Assembly: GCA_941918925.1 (NCBI GenBank)
Contig: OW799233.1
Location: forward strand, 173,766,235 to 173,830,234
Length of the DNA stretch: 64,000 nucleotides
From: Phyto melanocephala
Taxonomy: Eukaryota > Arthropoda > Insecta > Diptera > Rhinophoridae
Direction: 5' to 3'
This document shows positions 23,047-35,219 of the stretch, piece by piece (position 1 is the first letter of the stretch; every line of letters starts with the position of its first letter). Position numbers and translations under genes: made by a program. The notes beneath the pieces are model-generated. The model was not told where the DNA came from, searched no databases, and saw only the letters and a program-made list of their open reading frames with translations.

Positions 23047-24686
23047 CAGTAGGTACTGGTCAAAACATTTGAAACTGGGATTGAATTTGTTATTTTCTTT
23101 GATTTATTTTGTTCAAATAACACTAAGTTACTAAAATTTATTTTTTATAATTTCTTCATACACTGTTTTTTGTTAAACAAATAAAAAAAATTAATAACGT
23201 TAAATTAAAACAACAACAGAACTAATAATAATCGATGTATACAAAATGCAGGTGTTCAAAACATTTGCAACTGGGTATTTAAGTAATTAACAGAAAATAC
23301 AATAAATGATTTTATTGCTTAGAATTTGGTAGTGTAGCCATTATTTTTTATAACTTCTAAACACCTCTTAGGCATTGACGCAATTAGATTTTTAATATAA
23401 TTGTTAGAAATTTCATTCCACTGCTTCTCTAACTCGATGAAAAGTTCATCACTATTTCGGAATACTTTATTGCCAATATTTCGTTTTACAATCATTCACA
23501 TGTTCTCAATCGGGTTGAGATCAAGATATTGAGGCGGCCATAACATGGTATTAATTTTATTATCCTCCAGCCAAGCCTTTACAATCCCTGCTGTATGTTT
23601 TGGGACATTGTCGTGCTGGAAGGTCCATGATAAAAGCATTTCCCAATTCAGCATACGGAAGCATAACAGAACTCAAAAGATCTCTATAGATTGTGGCCGT
23701 CATTGTGCTAGTGATGCAATGAATTGGGCCAATTCTATTTTTTGAAAAACACCCCCACACCATAATGTTTCCACCACCACTGTGGCAGTTGTGTCTAACA
23801 TTGACTCTTCCATCTGATCCCCGGAGGTTGAATTTTGACTCGTCTGACCACAATAAATTCTTTCAATGCTGTTGAGTCCACATTAACTGGGTACGTGCAA
23901 AATCAAGGCAAGCTTTTCTGTTTTTTTCTGACACAACGCAAAAATGTGCATCTGTAACTTCTAAGACCATATTCTCGGGCCCTTCTTTTATTGGTGGAAA
24001 GACTGGCATCTATTAAAAGTTCAGCTTTAGCTTCGCTAGGAACTGCTTTGGGGTGTTTTGTAAACAAAATCTTGATTTTCCGATCTTTTCTTACAGTTGT
24101 AACACGGGGTCTACCACCTTTATGGGTTGTATAGATGTTACTATTATAAACAATGCGCGAAATCGTTGATTTTGGAACAGAGTAATTTATAGAAATTTCT
24201 TTTTGAGAATGTGCATTTCTAAAATCATTCAATATTTTTAATTTAAAATCAGAATTGTATTTATTTCCTGCCATTTTTACAAAAATTATTCTGACGATTT
24301 TAACGCTTTCAACAGTTAGTCATAACTATTAAAGAACAATAATTATAGTCAATTTTGTTTTCAAAATATAACGGCCTGAATCTCACATTTTTAAAAAGGA
24401 TTGCAATTACCGTTATTTCCTTGCATTTGCTAGTATAAATAACTTCGTAAAGAGTAAGAGTACTGAGAGTTGCAAATGTTTTGAACACCTGCATTTTGTA
24501 TACACCCAATATCATGAATTTTTTTGTTGTTTCAATTTAATTTTATTAATTTTTTTTATTTGTTCAACAAAAACAATGTATGAAGAAACTAAAAAAATAT
24601 ATTTTAGAACTTATTTTTGCTTGAACAAAATAAATCAATGAAAATATCAAATTCAATCCCAGTTCCAAATGTTTTGACCGGTACTG
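23047..24686 (-). mobile_element. Tc1-like element (DD34E) with long IR/DR ends
   Basis: Inverted repeats of about 220 to 230 bp (23047-23276 and 24468-24686) begin CAGTA and are flanked by TA (23045-23046 and 24687-24688). Within each repeat a core CAAAACATTTG(A/C/G)AACT occurs twice, at the outer end and again about 200 bp inside. This is the IR/DR arrangement of Minos, Tc3 and Sleeping Beauty-type elements. The transposase gene lies between the repeats on the minus strand. The left TA is also the right target TA of the neighbouring CACTG element. Confidence 0.92.
23319..24274 (-). pseudogene. Tc1-like (DD34E) transposase pseudogene
   Basis: The start is MAGNKYNSDFKLKILNDF at 24274. An N-terminal paired-type helix-turn-helix (SQKEISINYSVPKSTISRI) is followed by a GGRPR hook and a second DNA-binding half. 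The catalytic domain shows LLWSDESKFNLRGSDG (first Asp), GGGNIMVWGCFS, FQHDNVPKH (second Asp) and DLNPIEN (Glu). There are 34 residues between the last two acids, hence DD34E, as in Tc1. Damage: a frameshift near 23950, TGA for tryptophan ahead of KNLLWSDE, a frameshift near 23640, and TGA within ENM*MIVKR. The reading ends at TAA 23319-23321. At about 318 codons it has near-normal length, so this is a recently dead copy. Confidence 0.9.
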
Positions 24687-24688
24687 TA

Positions 24689-25037
24689 TATTAAAAATTT
24701 TGGCTTAATATATTTTTTTTAATAAAAATACAAAAAAACATATGTATTAACATTTTACGAAATTCATGACATTTTGCCGTTTAGAAAGCACACGTTAAAC
24801 GCATTTGCGTCGCACAGAGGAGTATTTGACCTGAAAAGCTGGCCAAAAAGGCAAAACTGAATTTTAAGAAATCTTAAGAACTAAGTACGCAGCTCGACAA
24901 ACAACAATATTTTACATTATATTGTAAATTTTGAAGACTTTTAGTTGCAATTTGTAGCTCTGAGACCCTGCTAAAGTCAGGAAAGTGAAGAAAATTATAT
25001 GAGATTTAAATGTTTTTTTTCGGTTTCTGGATGTTTA
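24689..25037. other. Gene-free stretch between two transposons
   Basis: Ordinary AT-rich sequence between the Tc1-like element and Helitron H4; no exon or repeat terminus recognised. Confidence 0.4.
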
Positions 25038-25777
25038 TCTATATATATAAAAGTGAAACTCTGTGTGTTTGTGTGTGTGTGTGTTAGCTATAGACTCCGA
25101 AACTGTAAAACCGATCGGGCTGAAACTTTAGTAAGTTGTTGTACACATACCAGGGAGTGTTTATGGGTGAAAAAAGTGGGCGGGGCCACGCCCATAAAAA
25201 ATTAGTTATCATTTTAAGCTACTTGCACTTGACCGATTTTTCTGAAACTTTGCACACATATCGAGCTGTCATGACTAAATAATTTCGTGATAAGAAAAGT
25301 GGGCGGGGCCACGCCCCTAAAAAAGTTTTAATTTTGAGGTACTTGCACTGGACCGATTTTTCTCAAACTTTGCACAGATATTGAGCTGTCATGACCTTAT
25401 AATTTCGTGATTAAAAAAGTGGGCAGGGCCACGCCCATACAAAATTAGTTATCAGTTTTAGCTACTTGCACTAGACCGAATTTTCTGAAACTTTGCAAAC
25501 ATACTGACTTTACACTTTCGTTATTAGAAAAGTGGGCAGTGCCACGCCCATTTAAAAAGGTATCTTTTTGAGGTCCTTGCACTGGACCGATTTTTCTGAA
25601 ACTTAGCACACATATTGAGCTGTTATGACTTTACAATTTCGTTATTAGAAAAGTGGGCAGGGCCACGCCCATAAAAAAAATTATAATTTTTAGGTTTCTG
25701 CACTTGATATTCAATAAAAATTCAGAGTGCATTTTGATTCATTAAGGGGCGTAGCAACGCGCGCCGGGTTTGTCTAG
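25038..25777 (+). mobile_element. Family-1 Helitron, copy H4
   Basis: TCTATATATATAAAAG follows A (25037), and the end GGGTTTGTCTAG precedes T (25778). The internal 120-bp repeat is present in about five units, with GGGC(G/A)GGGCCACGCCC cores. The 3' subterminal sequence GGGGCGTAGCAACGCGCGCC is identical to that of H1 and H2. It is nonautonomous, with no helicase remnant. Confidence 0.9.
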
Positions 25778-26271
25778 TATGATATATTTTTGCGGCTAAA
25801 CGAATAAAGGTTTAACAATAATTTTTTTTCGCTGAAAGACTTGATCAAAGGTTATTTAAAAAAGAAAAAAAAATTATATTTTTAGAATATTTATGTTGAA
25901 ATAATTCGTTCAAAAGCTAAAAACAAAAAAAATTATACACTTTTTTGTGCAAAAAAAGAAAAAGAAGAGGTTTTTAGAAGTGAGGTTAGCATCTCTACGA
26001 ATTATGTTTGATACCACAATAAAATTAGGAATCTCTAATTTTAGAAACCAAAAAAAAGTGTGCGCAAGTTTGCGCCAAAATGGCGCCCTAAACAAAACAA
26101 AATATTACATGTTTGTCAACCCCATCAATATGGGTATCAAATAAAAGGGCTTGACAAGTAGAATAAACTAACTATGTAAAAATTTATAACCAAAATTGCA
26201 TCGGAAATAATAAAACAAAATGGAGTATAGCTATAAATCTAAAATCTTAGTTACGATGTGGTCACTGCACC
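25778..26271 (+). repeat. Dispersed repeat B, inner part of the right side
   Basis: From about 26050 the sequence matches 57180-57340 in order: ATGGCGCC, CATCAATATGGGTATCAAATAA, GGGCTTG.CAAGTAGAATA, TCTAAAATCTT and GATGTG.TCACT. The continuation of this repeat is found after the CACAG element, at 29255-29316, so it was one sequence before that insertion. No protein-coding signal is seen. Confidence 0.65.
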
Positions 26272-26275
26272 TACA

Positions 26276-29250
26276 CACAGAAAAAACTTTGGTTGTAAAA
26301 CGGTAAGAACAATAAAAATTTATTGAAAAGAACTAATATATTACTGTAAATATTAAAAATTTATAAAAGAAACTAATTTTTAATACTTATAAACGAAAAA
26401 TTACAATAGTAGCAGAATTTTAATACTCAGAACATTTAAATTAGTTTTCATAACTAAATAGTCATTTTAAAAAGATTTGTATCCATATCACTTTTGACAC
26501 AATCGAATTTAATTATCTGTTTTGATGTGAAATGCCAAATATTGATCTGTGTAATAAAAAAACCTATGTGTATACGTTTTTTTTAAACAAAAATGTGATT
26601 TCAGTTATTGTAACTAATCATTGGTTACTTGTATTATAATAATTCGATTATAGTAAAAATTAACTGAAAGTTAAACAATATTTGGAAATTACAAACGAAT
26701 AAGAGTTATGTGTACTAATTATTTGTTATAAGTAATAAATATAAATGTTATTTTTAAAATAATTGATTTTCCTGTCAGTTAAAAAAAATGTATAAAAATC
26801 AATACACAAAAATAAATTCTTAAAGAAAAAATTATAAAAAATTTTAAAACAAATTAAAAAAGGATCCTAAAATCAATTTAATAAAGGTAAGAGATTAATT
26901 TTTTATTTTGTAATCTTTTCATATATTAACAGATATATGCATATATGTATGTATATATGTATGTATGTGTATGAAAATTTTTTTTTTCAAAAAGTGTTAA
27001 ACCTTGTAAAATTATTTTAACTCTTAACACACATTTATCTAGTTTTCAGCACTATAATATGAAATAAAGGAGACAACTTGCTCTTCAAAATCTAAGTGTG
27101 ATTTCTATATGCAAAATCTAACTCAAGCGGAAATAGAAATGCAGATATGTGCAGAATTCTTTGCAATGGAAGCATCAATGTGTAGTAGAAATAGCCCAAT
27201 AGTATACTTATATACTTATGTATGTATAATAGTTTCAAATTAGGATATATTAAACTGCATATAGTTTATGTGTACATATACATAAGTGTTTATATTAGTT
27301 TCTGCCCTAGACTTTGTCTGCTCTTTATCATACATATGTACATTACACCTTAACGAAAAAAATTGGCTAAAGAATTACAAAAAACCAAACGTAGTGGTTG
27401 CCTTTTTAAATATTTTGTTTTTTCTCTGGTATTGATCAAATATTATTAAAGTGGTAAATCAATATTGTTGTCTCGAGGAAAACAATGTTCAGCGTTTAGT
27501 AATAACCTTCTAGATCTCAGTTCCTACCACTCTAATGTACCACCCTAAAATCAGAAATCTTAAGCTTGTAAAAATCAAAAGTATTGCTATAGCTATGATA
27601 ATTTCTCTTAGTTCTCTTTAGACCTCGATATATCACACTTTAAGTTCCGACTAAAAATACCAAAGATAAAACGATATACATATCGCACTTGATCAACAAG
27701 AGGCTATTAACTCAAAATTTTTTAATTTTCAGTAGAGTCAAAAAACTGTTTGTGGCCACATTTTAACAGAATTTAAAAATTCAAATATACCATAGGAAGC
27801 AAATTCCATTTGAAAATATATATATACATTGTTTTTGTTTAAAATTTTACCAATCATTGCAAAAAAATCTATTTTTTGAGTTAACACCATTTTTTCATGA
27901 AAAGGGTCACAACTCAAAAAAAATTTGAACAATTTTTTCATAAAAAGAGTCACATTTCGAATTAAAGTTATATAATAAAACAAATTTTATCAAAAAAATA
28001 GTTTCAACTCAAAATACAACCAAATATAAATAAAACAGTTTGATTATTTTTAACATAAATAAAGGCTCAAATCAAAATAATACCTTTTTTATAAAAATAT
28101 ACGATTCTTACCTATTTCAACTTTTGTATTAACTCGAAATAATACCTTTTTGTTGAAATAAAGGTAATCACTACATTATCATGAATATGGTATCAAAAGT
28201 GGTTTTCGAGATGAAAGAGTAAACGGAATACGTTGAAATTTTTACAGTAGATAGATATTGATGTTGTTTGCTGATTTCTTGAAAAAAGTGATATTTTAAA
28301 AATTTTGAGTTAATACCCTCTTGTTGATTAAGTGCGATATGTAAATAGGAGCCCACAATTATTTTTGTCAAAAAAATTTGTTTTTTAAATTACCTCGTAT
28401 TAAGACCTTATATTTAAAAGTGTACGGTGGAATTCTTTTCCGATACTCTCTAATGTACATGCATATTTATTTTTATTACTATTTTGAGATTCTTTGTTTC
28501 TTTTTCAGATAAAGTTTTTATAACTAATTGTATTTATCGAGTTATTCTTACGTGTAAAACTAAATGAAGCCAGCAGCAGTTGCAATAGAAAAATTTCCAT
28601 ACTTTTCTAAAGTATTCCATTATATCTTTGATGCTGTATGTAAATACATACACATATGTATATACATACATAAGTATATGAAATCTCATATATATTTTTA
28701 ACCCCAATAAATATTATAAGGAACTTTTAGGATTAGCTTAAACCCCTAATAATAAGCAATTCTTAGATAAATTAACTAAATTCTATTTCTTAAACTATTA
28801 TTTTACCAACTATAAAAAAATTATCAAATAGGATTACAAGCTTATGTTATACATTTTAAACATATTATTTAAAAATATTAATAGTAATTTAATTCTTGTT
28901 TTTGTAATATGTATATTATAATCAAAATATATAAATAAATGAAAAAAAATGCTTTTTGCCATTATTTCTTGTTTAATTAATAAAGACGACTGATTATTCC
29001 TTTGGGATTTCTAATTCTATATTTTATTTCAGTTGTATCAATAATATATTTGGAATCACAAATAGTTTGTTTTTTTTAATTCCATAATACCAACTAAAAA
29101 TATATATTACCACAACTGCTGGCTTACTAAAAATCATAACAAGAAACAAAAATTTCTGTTATTGTGAACGAATTGAGAGATAGTAGTTGGAACCGAAGGA
29201 ATTCGATTGGCAACAAATTCGGTTGTCATAACGAATCTGTTTTCTCTGTG
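26276..29250. mobile_element. CACAG-ended inverted-repeat element with 4-bp target duplication
   Basis: The left end is CACAGAAAAAAC and the right end GTTTTCTCTGTG. TACA lies on both sides (26272-26275 and 29251-29254). The related repeat at 57.3 kb is uninterrupted and has a single TACA at the corresponding site. The 2975-bp interior is very AT-rich and I find no credible transposase. Near each end TGGTTGT-type words occur, which also appear inside 50502-51227 and at 59465. The superfamily is not assigned. Confidence 0.78.
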
Positions 29251-29254
29251 TACA

Positions 29255-29316
29255 GGTATATGACGGTGAAGGGTATTATCAGATTTTGGGCGGCCGAATA
29301 TAACACTCTTACTTGT
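29255..29316 (+). repeat. Right terminus of dispersed repeat B
   Basis: This short segment (GAAGGGTATTATCAGATT, then CGGCCGAATATAAC and CTTACTTG) continues repeat B after the CACAG insertion. Complemented, it matches the left termini at 42929 and 52950 (AAGTAA, then ATATTCGGCC), so the repeat has inverted ends. Confidence 0.65.
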
Positions 29317-31618
29317 TTTAGTTAAGTTTTTACATTCTATTTATGAAAATTTTATATTAAATAAAAATTTTTATACTCAAATTTTTATACTGAAACCAAA
29401 TTTTTATAAAAAAAAACTTGATAAATTTGTTATTAGCGTGGATAAATACTATTTTCTGCTTTAAAAATAAAAAAAAAATATTTACAAGATTTTTAGCAGT
29501 TATTAAAGGGTATTAAAGTTTCGGCATAGACCAATGCAGATTTCTTAGTTGTTTTGTAAACAATTGCAATGTGTTGTACAATTTATCAATTGTCCAGTTT
29601 TGTGTTGTAGTTTTTTTTGTTTAATTATAACTTTTATTGGCAATAGTTTTTGTGTTGATGTTGCTGCCGCCTGTTATTGGCATTTTATGTTTCATGGCGA
29701 TAATTGGATTTTGGTTCGATTTGTTTTAAACTTTTACAAAAATATTGAAAAAAAAAATATATTAAAATCATTGGCAAAAACAATTGCAATTGCCCACAAC
29801 AGCATAATCATCAACACATAAAACAATCGTTCGTTCAATCGTTAGCAATTTCCATCATGTGACTTTTTTTTGTTGTTGTTGAGTTTTTATCAACGAAACC
29901 AGCAACCTGTTCTTTGTGTCCTCTATTATTGTCTGAACTCAGGACAAGGTTTGATGATTACTTCTCTTTCAAGCGGATTATAGAAATGATGTTAATATCA
30001 TTATACAATCACATTTCAGCTGTATAAAACAAAAAGGTTGCTCTTTAAGACAATTATTCATTCATTCATTCATTCACTAATTTCAATAGGCCAGTGAGTG
30101 TGAGTAGTGTGAGTGAGAGTAATCAAACAATGTAAAAAGTGATTGATACATTTTTTTTCTAATTTTTTTTTTTAATATTCATAAAATTATTGAATATTTT
30201 TATGCATTTTATTATTTTCCTTTGTTTTTTTGTTTTTGTTTGTTTATCGTTTGTGGTTTTGAAACGAATGCATGTTGTTGCTGTGGCTGCTACTTGTAGC
30301 ATGTTTAGGAGCTAGAAATTCATAGTTGTTGAAAATTAAAACAGCTTCTATTCATGCCAACTGATAGACAGAAATAGAGTTAGAAACCAAACCCACACAC
30401 ATTAGTTGTTGATGGTGATGTGTTTAATAACTCTGTTGCAGTGCAAGTTGTTGATGATGTGCTGACATTCACTAACGAGTTGGTTGACATGCAAGACTAG
30501 AGTTTATTTATTTAATAATTAAGTTTTAATAAACAATCAATTTTAAATTACATTGAAATGGTGGATAATAAATCTCAGGCTTGTGATAATACAACATTAG
30601 AATATTAAATAGATGTTTATAGTTAGTTGTTTGATAGTTTTTAATATCCTACAACTTTGACAGGGTATAATGAACTTGTTGTTGTGTTTGTAACGTTTTA
30701 ATAAAAACTGTTTATAGCAAATCTGTTAAGAATCACCGTTTGTAAATTCATTTGAAATAAAAATCTTCTCCATAACTGACACTTACCCAAAAAAAAAGCA
30801 GAACGTGTCACTGTTAATGAAAAATTCGATATTAAACGGTTAATTAACGATTTAATCTGGCTTTTACCTTTTAAAGAACTAAACAACTTGGGGTTAAAGT
30901 GGGTATATTTTTCATATATAATTTTTTATTATTCGCCATTTTGTAGTGGCCGCCACTACTGATTTTACATTTTTTACAGTTTATATTTTTCTAGTCAAAC
31001 CCTTCCTTTTGGTACCCATATCACCCCCTCTCTGTTGTCTATAAACAGACAAAAATTTATTTATTATTGGCAGTTGACACATAGAACATAGGACATAGAA
31101 AAGTGAATTTTAACTAGCCAAGAACCATCTCACAACAAACAATCAAAATTCATAATGAAATCGAAACCATTATACCCCAATTTCCGCAAAAAAAGTTATG
31201 AAATATAAGCAAGAAACAGTTTGAATATATCCAGCAGAATCTATAGTAACGAATGCTGCCTAAAGTAATTGCTCAATTGCATAATGCTTTTTAAAAATAA
31301 AATTAATCACCCTTAGGGCCTAACACAAACGTTATAAACATTTTAAAGCACATGTCAGCCTGCTGAATAATGAAAGAGACTTTTTTACTTTGGACAAAAG
31401 TTGATAACTCTAAGCAATAATCTGTCATCATATGAATGCTCGTCCTATCTATAGACCTCGAAACTTATTTTCCATTGTTTTTAAATCGTAACAAAAGCGT
31501 TATTTTTCTGCCGATTAACGCGTATTAGAACTAGACCCAAATGTATTTAACATTACGATGCCCAAAGATTGGACTATATAAACCAGCATTGCATTACATC
31601 AAAGTTGTCCCAAAACTA
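29317..31618. other. Gene-free stretch with microsatellite
   Basis: AT-rich DNA with a (TTCA)n run at about 30057-30077 and several T-homopolymers. The frames seen (for example 29549-29821) have no splice context or protein motif. No RNA gene recognised. Confidence 0.4.
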
Positions 31619-32300
31619 TAGTGTTTTTTTTATGCTAAAAAGAACTTACGAAAGAGTTAACTGTCAAACGCACTGAGCTCACTTTTTGACACTTATGATC
31701 AGCATACTCTAGCACATCATAATGAATAGATTGACGCTTGAACAACGATACAAAATTATTCAAATTTTGTATATGGAAACTGACCCGATGTTTTATCACA
31801 AATTTGTGTTAAACGACAGGGTCCATTTTTTGCTTAATGGGTTTGTAAATAAACAATACTTTCCGCATATGGAGTGAGACCAATATACAGACCAGACTGA
31901 CTACATGACATAAAAAAAATCACTGTTTAGTGTGGTTTACACACTGATGTCATCATTGAGCCTCATTTCTTTGAAAATTAAGCCGGTTTTAGCGTTACGG
32001 TCAATGGAGATCATACTGCACCATGATCTGTGTTTTTTTGTTTAAAAAACTATTAATGGTATTGATCCGTTTAAGATGTTGTTTTAACAGAATGGCGCTA
32101 GGTGCCATTAGGGAATTGCAAGCACCAATTTATGGAAATACAAATATAGTGATAATTTGATTTCAAGAAATGGACTTGTAAATTAGCCTCTGGGGTCATG
32201 CGATTTGTTACTTCGGATAGAAGTATGCCACTCAAGCAGTGGCAATATCCTTCTAAAAAACATGAGATAATTCTCCACAGAGTTTTTGTTTTATTTAAAA
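31619..32300 (+). mobile_element. DD41D-type Tc1/mariner fossil, copy B
   Basis: It begins near AGTGTTTTTTTTATGC (31619), comparable with the 5' end of copy C. The transposase start MNRLTLEQRYKIIQILYME is readable at 31722. Farther on are DRVHFLLNGFVNKQ (the DEAHF..NGYVNKQ motif of copy C with its acidic residues degraded) and NGARCH near 32090. There are many frameshifts, the middle of the gene is missing and no right terminus is clear. Helitron H5 begins at the end of this fossil. Confidence 0.65.
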
Positions 32301-32389
32301 TTAGACAAGCCCGGCGCGTGTTTCTATGCCCCTTAATGAATAAAAATGCATTCTGAATTTTAATTGACTATATTAAAAATAATATTTTA

Positions 32390-32620
32390 TTGATTTCTAT
32401 TGTAATGCAAGTGGGTTTTTCCATTTTCTGTAAAAATGAACAACTTTTTTGGTGTTCCCACTCCGGAGCATGCGACGTACAGCTGGCCATGTGAAAAGCA
32501 TGGATTTTCCAAATTCAATCCTGCAATACGCAGAGATCGTCCTTGTGCTTTGTTAATGGTAATAGCGAAGGCAAGGCCAACTGAAAACTGTAGTTGCTTG
32601 AAGTTGAAAAACAAATTGGT
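32390..32620 (-). pseudogene. C-terminus of Helitron Pif1-like helicase
   Basis: The minus-strand translation shows LAFAITINKAQGRSL (superfamily 1 helicase motif V region), then GLNLENPCFSHGQLYVACSG (motif VI region), VGTPKKLFIF and a natural-looking stop. In active Pif1 and RepHel proteins motif VI reads as a V-A-x-S-R core, and that arginine contacts ATP. Here it is glycine, so the domain would be inactive even if expressed. The N-terminal Rep nuclease and the other helicase motifs are absent. A sister fragment lies in Helitron H7 at 61561-61833. Confidence 0.85.
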
Positions 32621-33495
32621 GGGAACCATTGGAATGCGTGGAAATAGCTGAAAATAAAAACTTATTTTTATGGGGGTGGCACTGCCCACTTTTATAATTA
32701 TGAAATAATATAGTCATGGCAGCTCAAAATGTGTGCAAAGTTTTAGAAAAATCGGTCAAGTGCAAGAAGCTAACGAATTTTTTATGAGCGTGGCACTGCC
32801 CACTTTTCTAATCACCAAAATGTGTAGCCATGACAGCTCAATATGTGTGCAAAGTTTCACAAAAATTGGTCTTTAGCAGGTACCTCAAATTATAACTTTT
32901 TTTATGGGCGTGGCACTGCCCACATTTCTAATCACGAAATTTTATAATCATGACAGCTCAATATGTGTGTGCAAAGTTTCAGAAAATCGATCTAGTGGAA
33001 GTAGCTAAAAATGATAACTTATTTCTTATGGGCGTGACACTGCCCACTTTTATAATATCGAAATTGTATAATCATGAGAGTTCAATATGTGTGTGCAAAG
33101 TGTCAGAAAAATCGGTGAACAAACTGAAACTGAAAAAACATGAACAGTAGCTGAAAATTATAACTTTTTTTTATAGGCGTGGCACTGCCCAATTTTCTAG
33201 TCAAGACATTGTATAGTCATGACAGCTCAATATGTGTGCAAAATTTCAGAAAAATCGATCCAGTGAAAGTACCTCAAAACTATAACTTTTTTTATGGGCG
33301 TGGCCTTGCCCACTTTTCTAATGTGTGTGCAAAGTTTGAGAAAAATCGATGTAATGCAAGTAGCTGAAAATGATAATTTATAAACACTCCCTGGAATGTG
33401 TACAACAACTTTCCATAGTTTGAGTCCGATCGGCTTTACGGTTTCGGAGTCTATAGCTAACACACACACACAGATAGATTTTCACTTTTATATAT

Positions 33496-33741
33496 CTGTG
33501 GCTTGAAGCTAAAAGAGCCAATGTCAAAATATTTACTTTTGAGAAAATCTAAATTGAACTTTCACTTTTATAGATGCTTTCATAGTGCCATTGACCAGCA
33601 TTTTATTTATGAAGCTGTTCTGGGTTATGTACGACTTTAGCTGTTTTACCATAATGAAATAGAGCACGAAAACAATCTAATGCAATGATTAACTCAATAG
33701 AGCAAAAAAGTGACATTGGCAATTTTAGCTCCAAGCCACAG
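33496..33741. mobile_element. Short inverted-repeat element in the terminus of Helitron H5
   Basis: The inverted ends CTGTGGCTTG(A/G)AGCTAAAA and, slightly inside, GCCAATGTCA extend about 30 bp. The left flank ends in TATAT and the right begins ATATATAGA, so the target was the Helitron's TATATATA tract (AT or ATAT duplicated). No coding sequence. Confidence 0.75.
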
Positions 33742-33750
33742 ATATATAGA

Positions 33751-34846
33751 TTAACACCGTGGGTTTTGGTTAGACAATCCTTTATTTAAATTTTCATACA
33801 AATATATTCATATACATATAATAATTAATTATAATATATAATTACATATATACAAGACAAAGAAATTAGTTTTTTTACTAAAAGCATATTAAACATTATT
33901 TTTTTCGTGCACACTCTAATATTTTTGCATTAAGACAAAATAAAAATTTTTCAATAAATTTCTGTATAAATTTTTTATATAAAGATTTCTTTGTTGTCTC
34001 TTTTTATTTTGACACACATTATTACATAAGAATTCATTTTTACGAAATTTCACCTGATCTACAATTATTTTTTGTCTTTATTAATAATAATTTTTTTATA
34101 CAAAAGATGTCATCATCATCAAGAACATCAAAAGAAATACAAATTGATTAGAATGACAAATGACACTTGAAACTTTAACCCAGTTTCGAATGCATCTTTA
34201 AGGACAAAGAATTTCGATTTAAACAAAAAAATTAAAATTATCAAAAACCTTTATTTGTTGTTGTTTATTATTTAAGAAAAAAAACACGATTTTCAATATT
34301 GTATCACAATGCGATTGTGTAATACGAAACACTTGTTTTGCCAATAAACACTTGAAAGGAATTTTCCAAAACAAGAAAACTCAAAGGAAAAAAAAAATCA
34401 AAGAATAAAAGTATAAAGAAAACAACATCAAAGAGGCGCTTTTCAAATGAAAAGCATACAAAAGGGACCTAAAAGAGGGTGTGTTAATTTACAAAAGTGT
34501 TTGCCTCAGTGAATGGTAATAGATGTCCCCTTTAGAGACGTATTCGAGATGATGTGACAGTTTTGTATTGTTTATGTTTATAATTTTCTTTATGACAATA
34601 AGTTCTGTGGAAAAATATTTCTTTTTAAAAATGTATAGGGTGTGGGGAGAAAATAATTTCGGAAATTAAAAAGAAATATATATTCTACACGGCCAACTTT
34701 TTTTAACACATGTTTTATGTCAAATTGAAGCTCAAACTGATATTGACATGGAATTAGTTTTTAAGGTTTAATTTTGCAACTAGATTATGTTAGTTTAATA
34801 GATCTATTAACTTTATTATCATTTCATTATATTTACTTTCGTTATC
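33751..34846. other. Gene-free AT-rich stretch
   Basis: No exon, repeat terminus or RNA gene is supported. The leading segment of a mariner fossil may begin within the last 200 bp, but its terminus cannot be fixed. Confidence 0.4.
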
Positions 34847-35219
34847 ATGACTAGACTTACGTCAGAAAAATACTTGCAAGTTGTCTAAACTTATTGCGAT
34901 AATCCTGGTTCAGGGGGTCAATTCTTGTTCTGAAAAACATTGAAATAAAAAGTTTTTGCGTATCATATGATGGTTATAAAACGAAAATTGATGCCTTGTT
35001 TGGAAATGCTACACTACTAGTTTAAACGGTTATTAATGAATCGTCTTTGGCACCACGTGTACTATAAATGCTAATACACATAATCAAAGAGGTCGTCCAG
35101 TGCTCACAGAAGAAGCAATTGCTGCTGAGGAGTGCAGTAAATGACGAGGACGCGAACAGTGCCTAATTACTTTATTAATGATTTTACATAATGATCTTGA
35201 CGCACAACCTTATAAGATA

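Larger units (their letters stand above)
32301..33750 (-). mobile_element. Family-1 Helitron H5 with helicase remnant
   Basis: On the minus strand it starts TC at 33750 and ends CTAA at 32301, between the usual A and T. It carries the 120-bp repeats on the 5' side. Next to the 3' end, where autonomous Helitrons encode the end of Rep-Hel, it has the C-terminus of a Pif1-like helicase (32390-32620). A 246-bp element interrupts its terminal TATATA tract (33496-33741). Confidence 0.85.

Noticed and set aside
22862..23134. A 90-codon frame across 23044
   Set aside because: It crosses the junction of two transposons and lies mostly in their non-coding terminal repeats.
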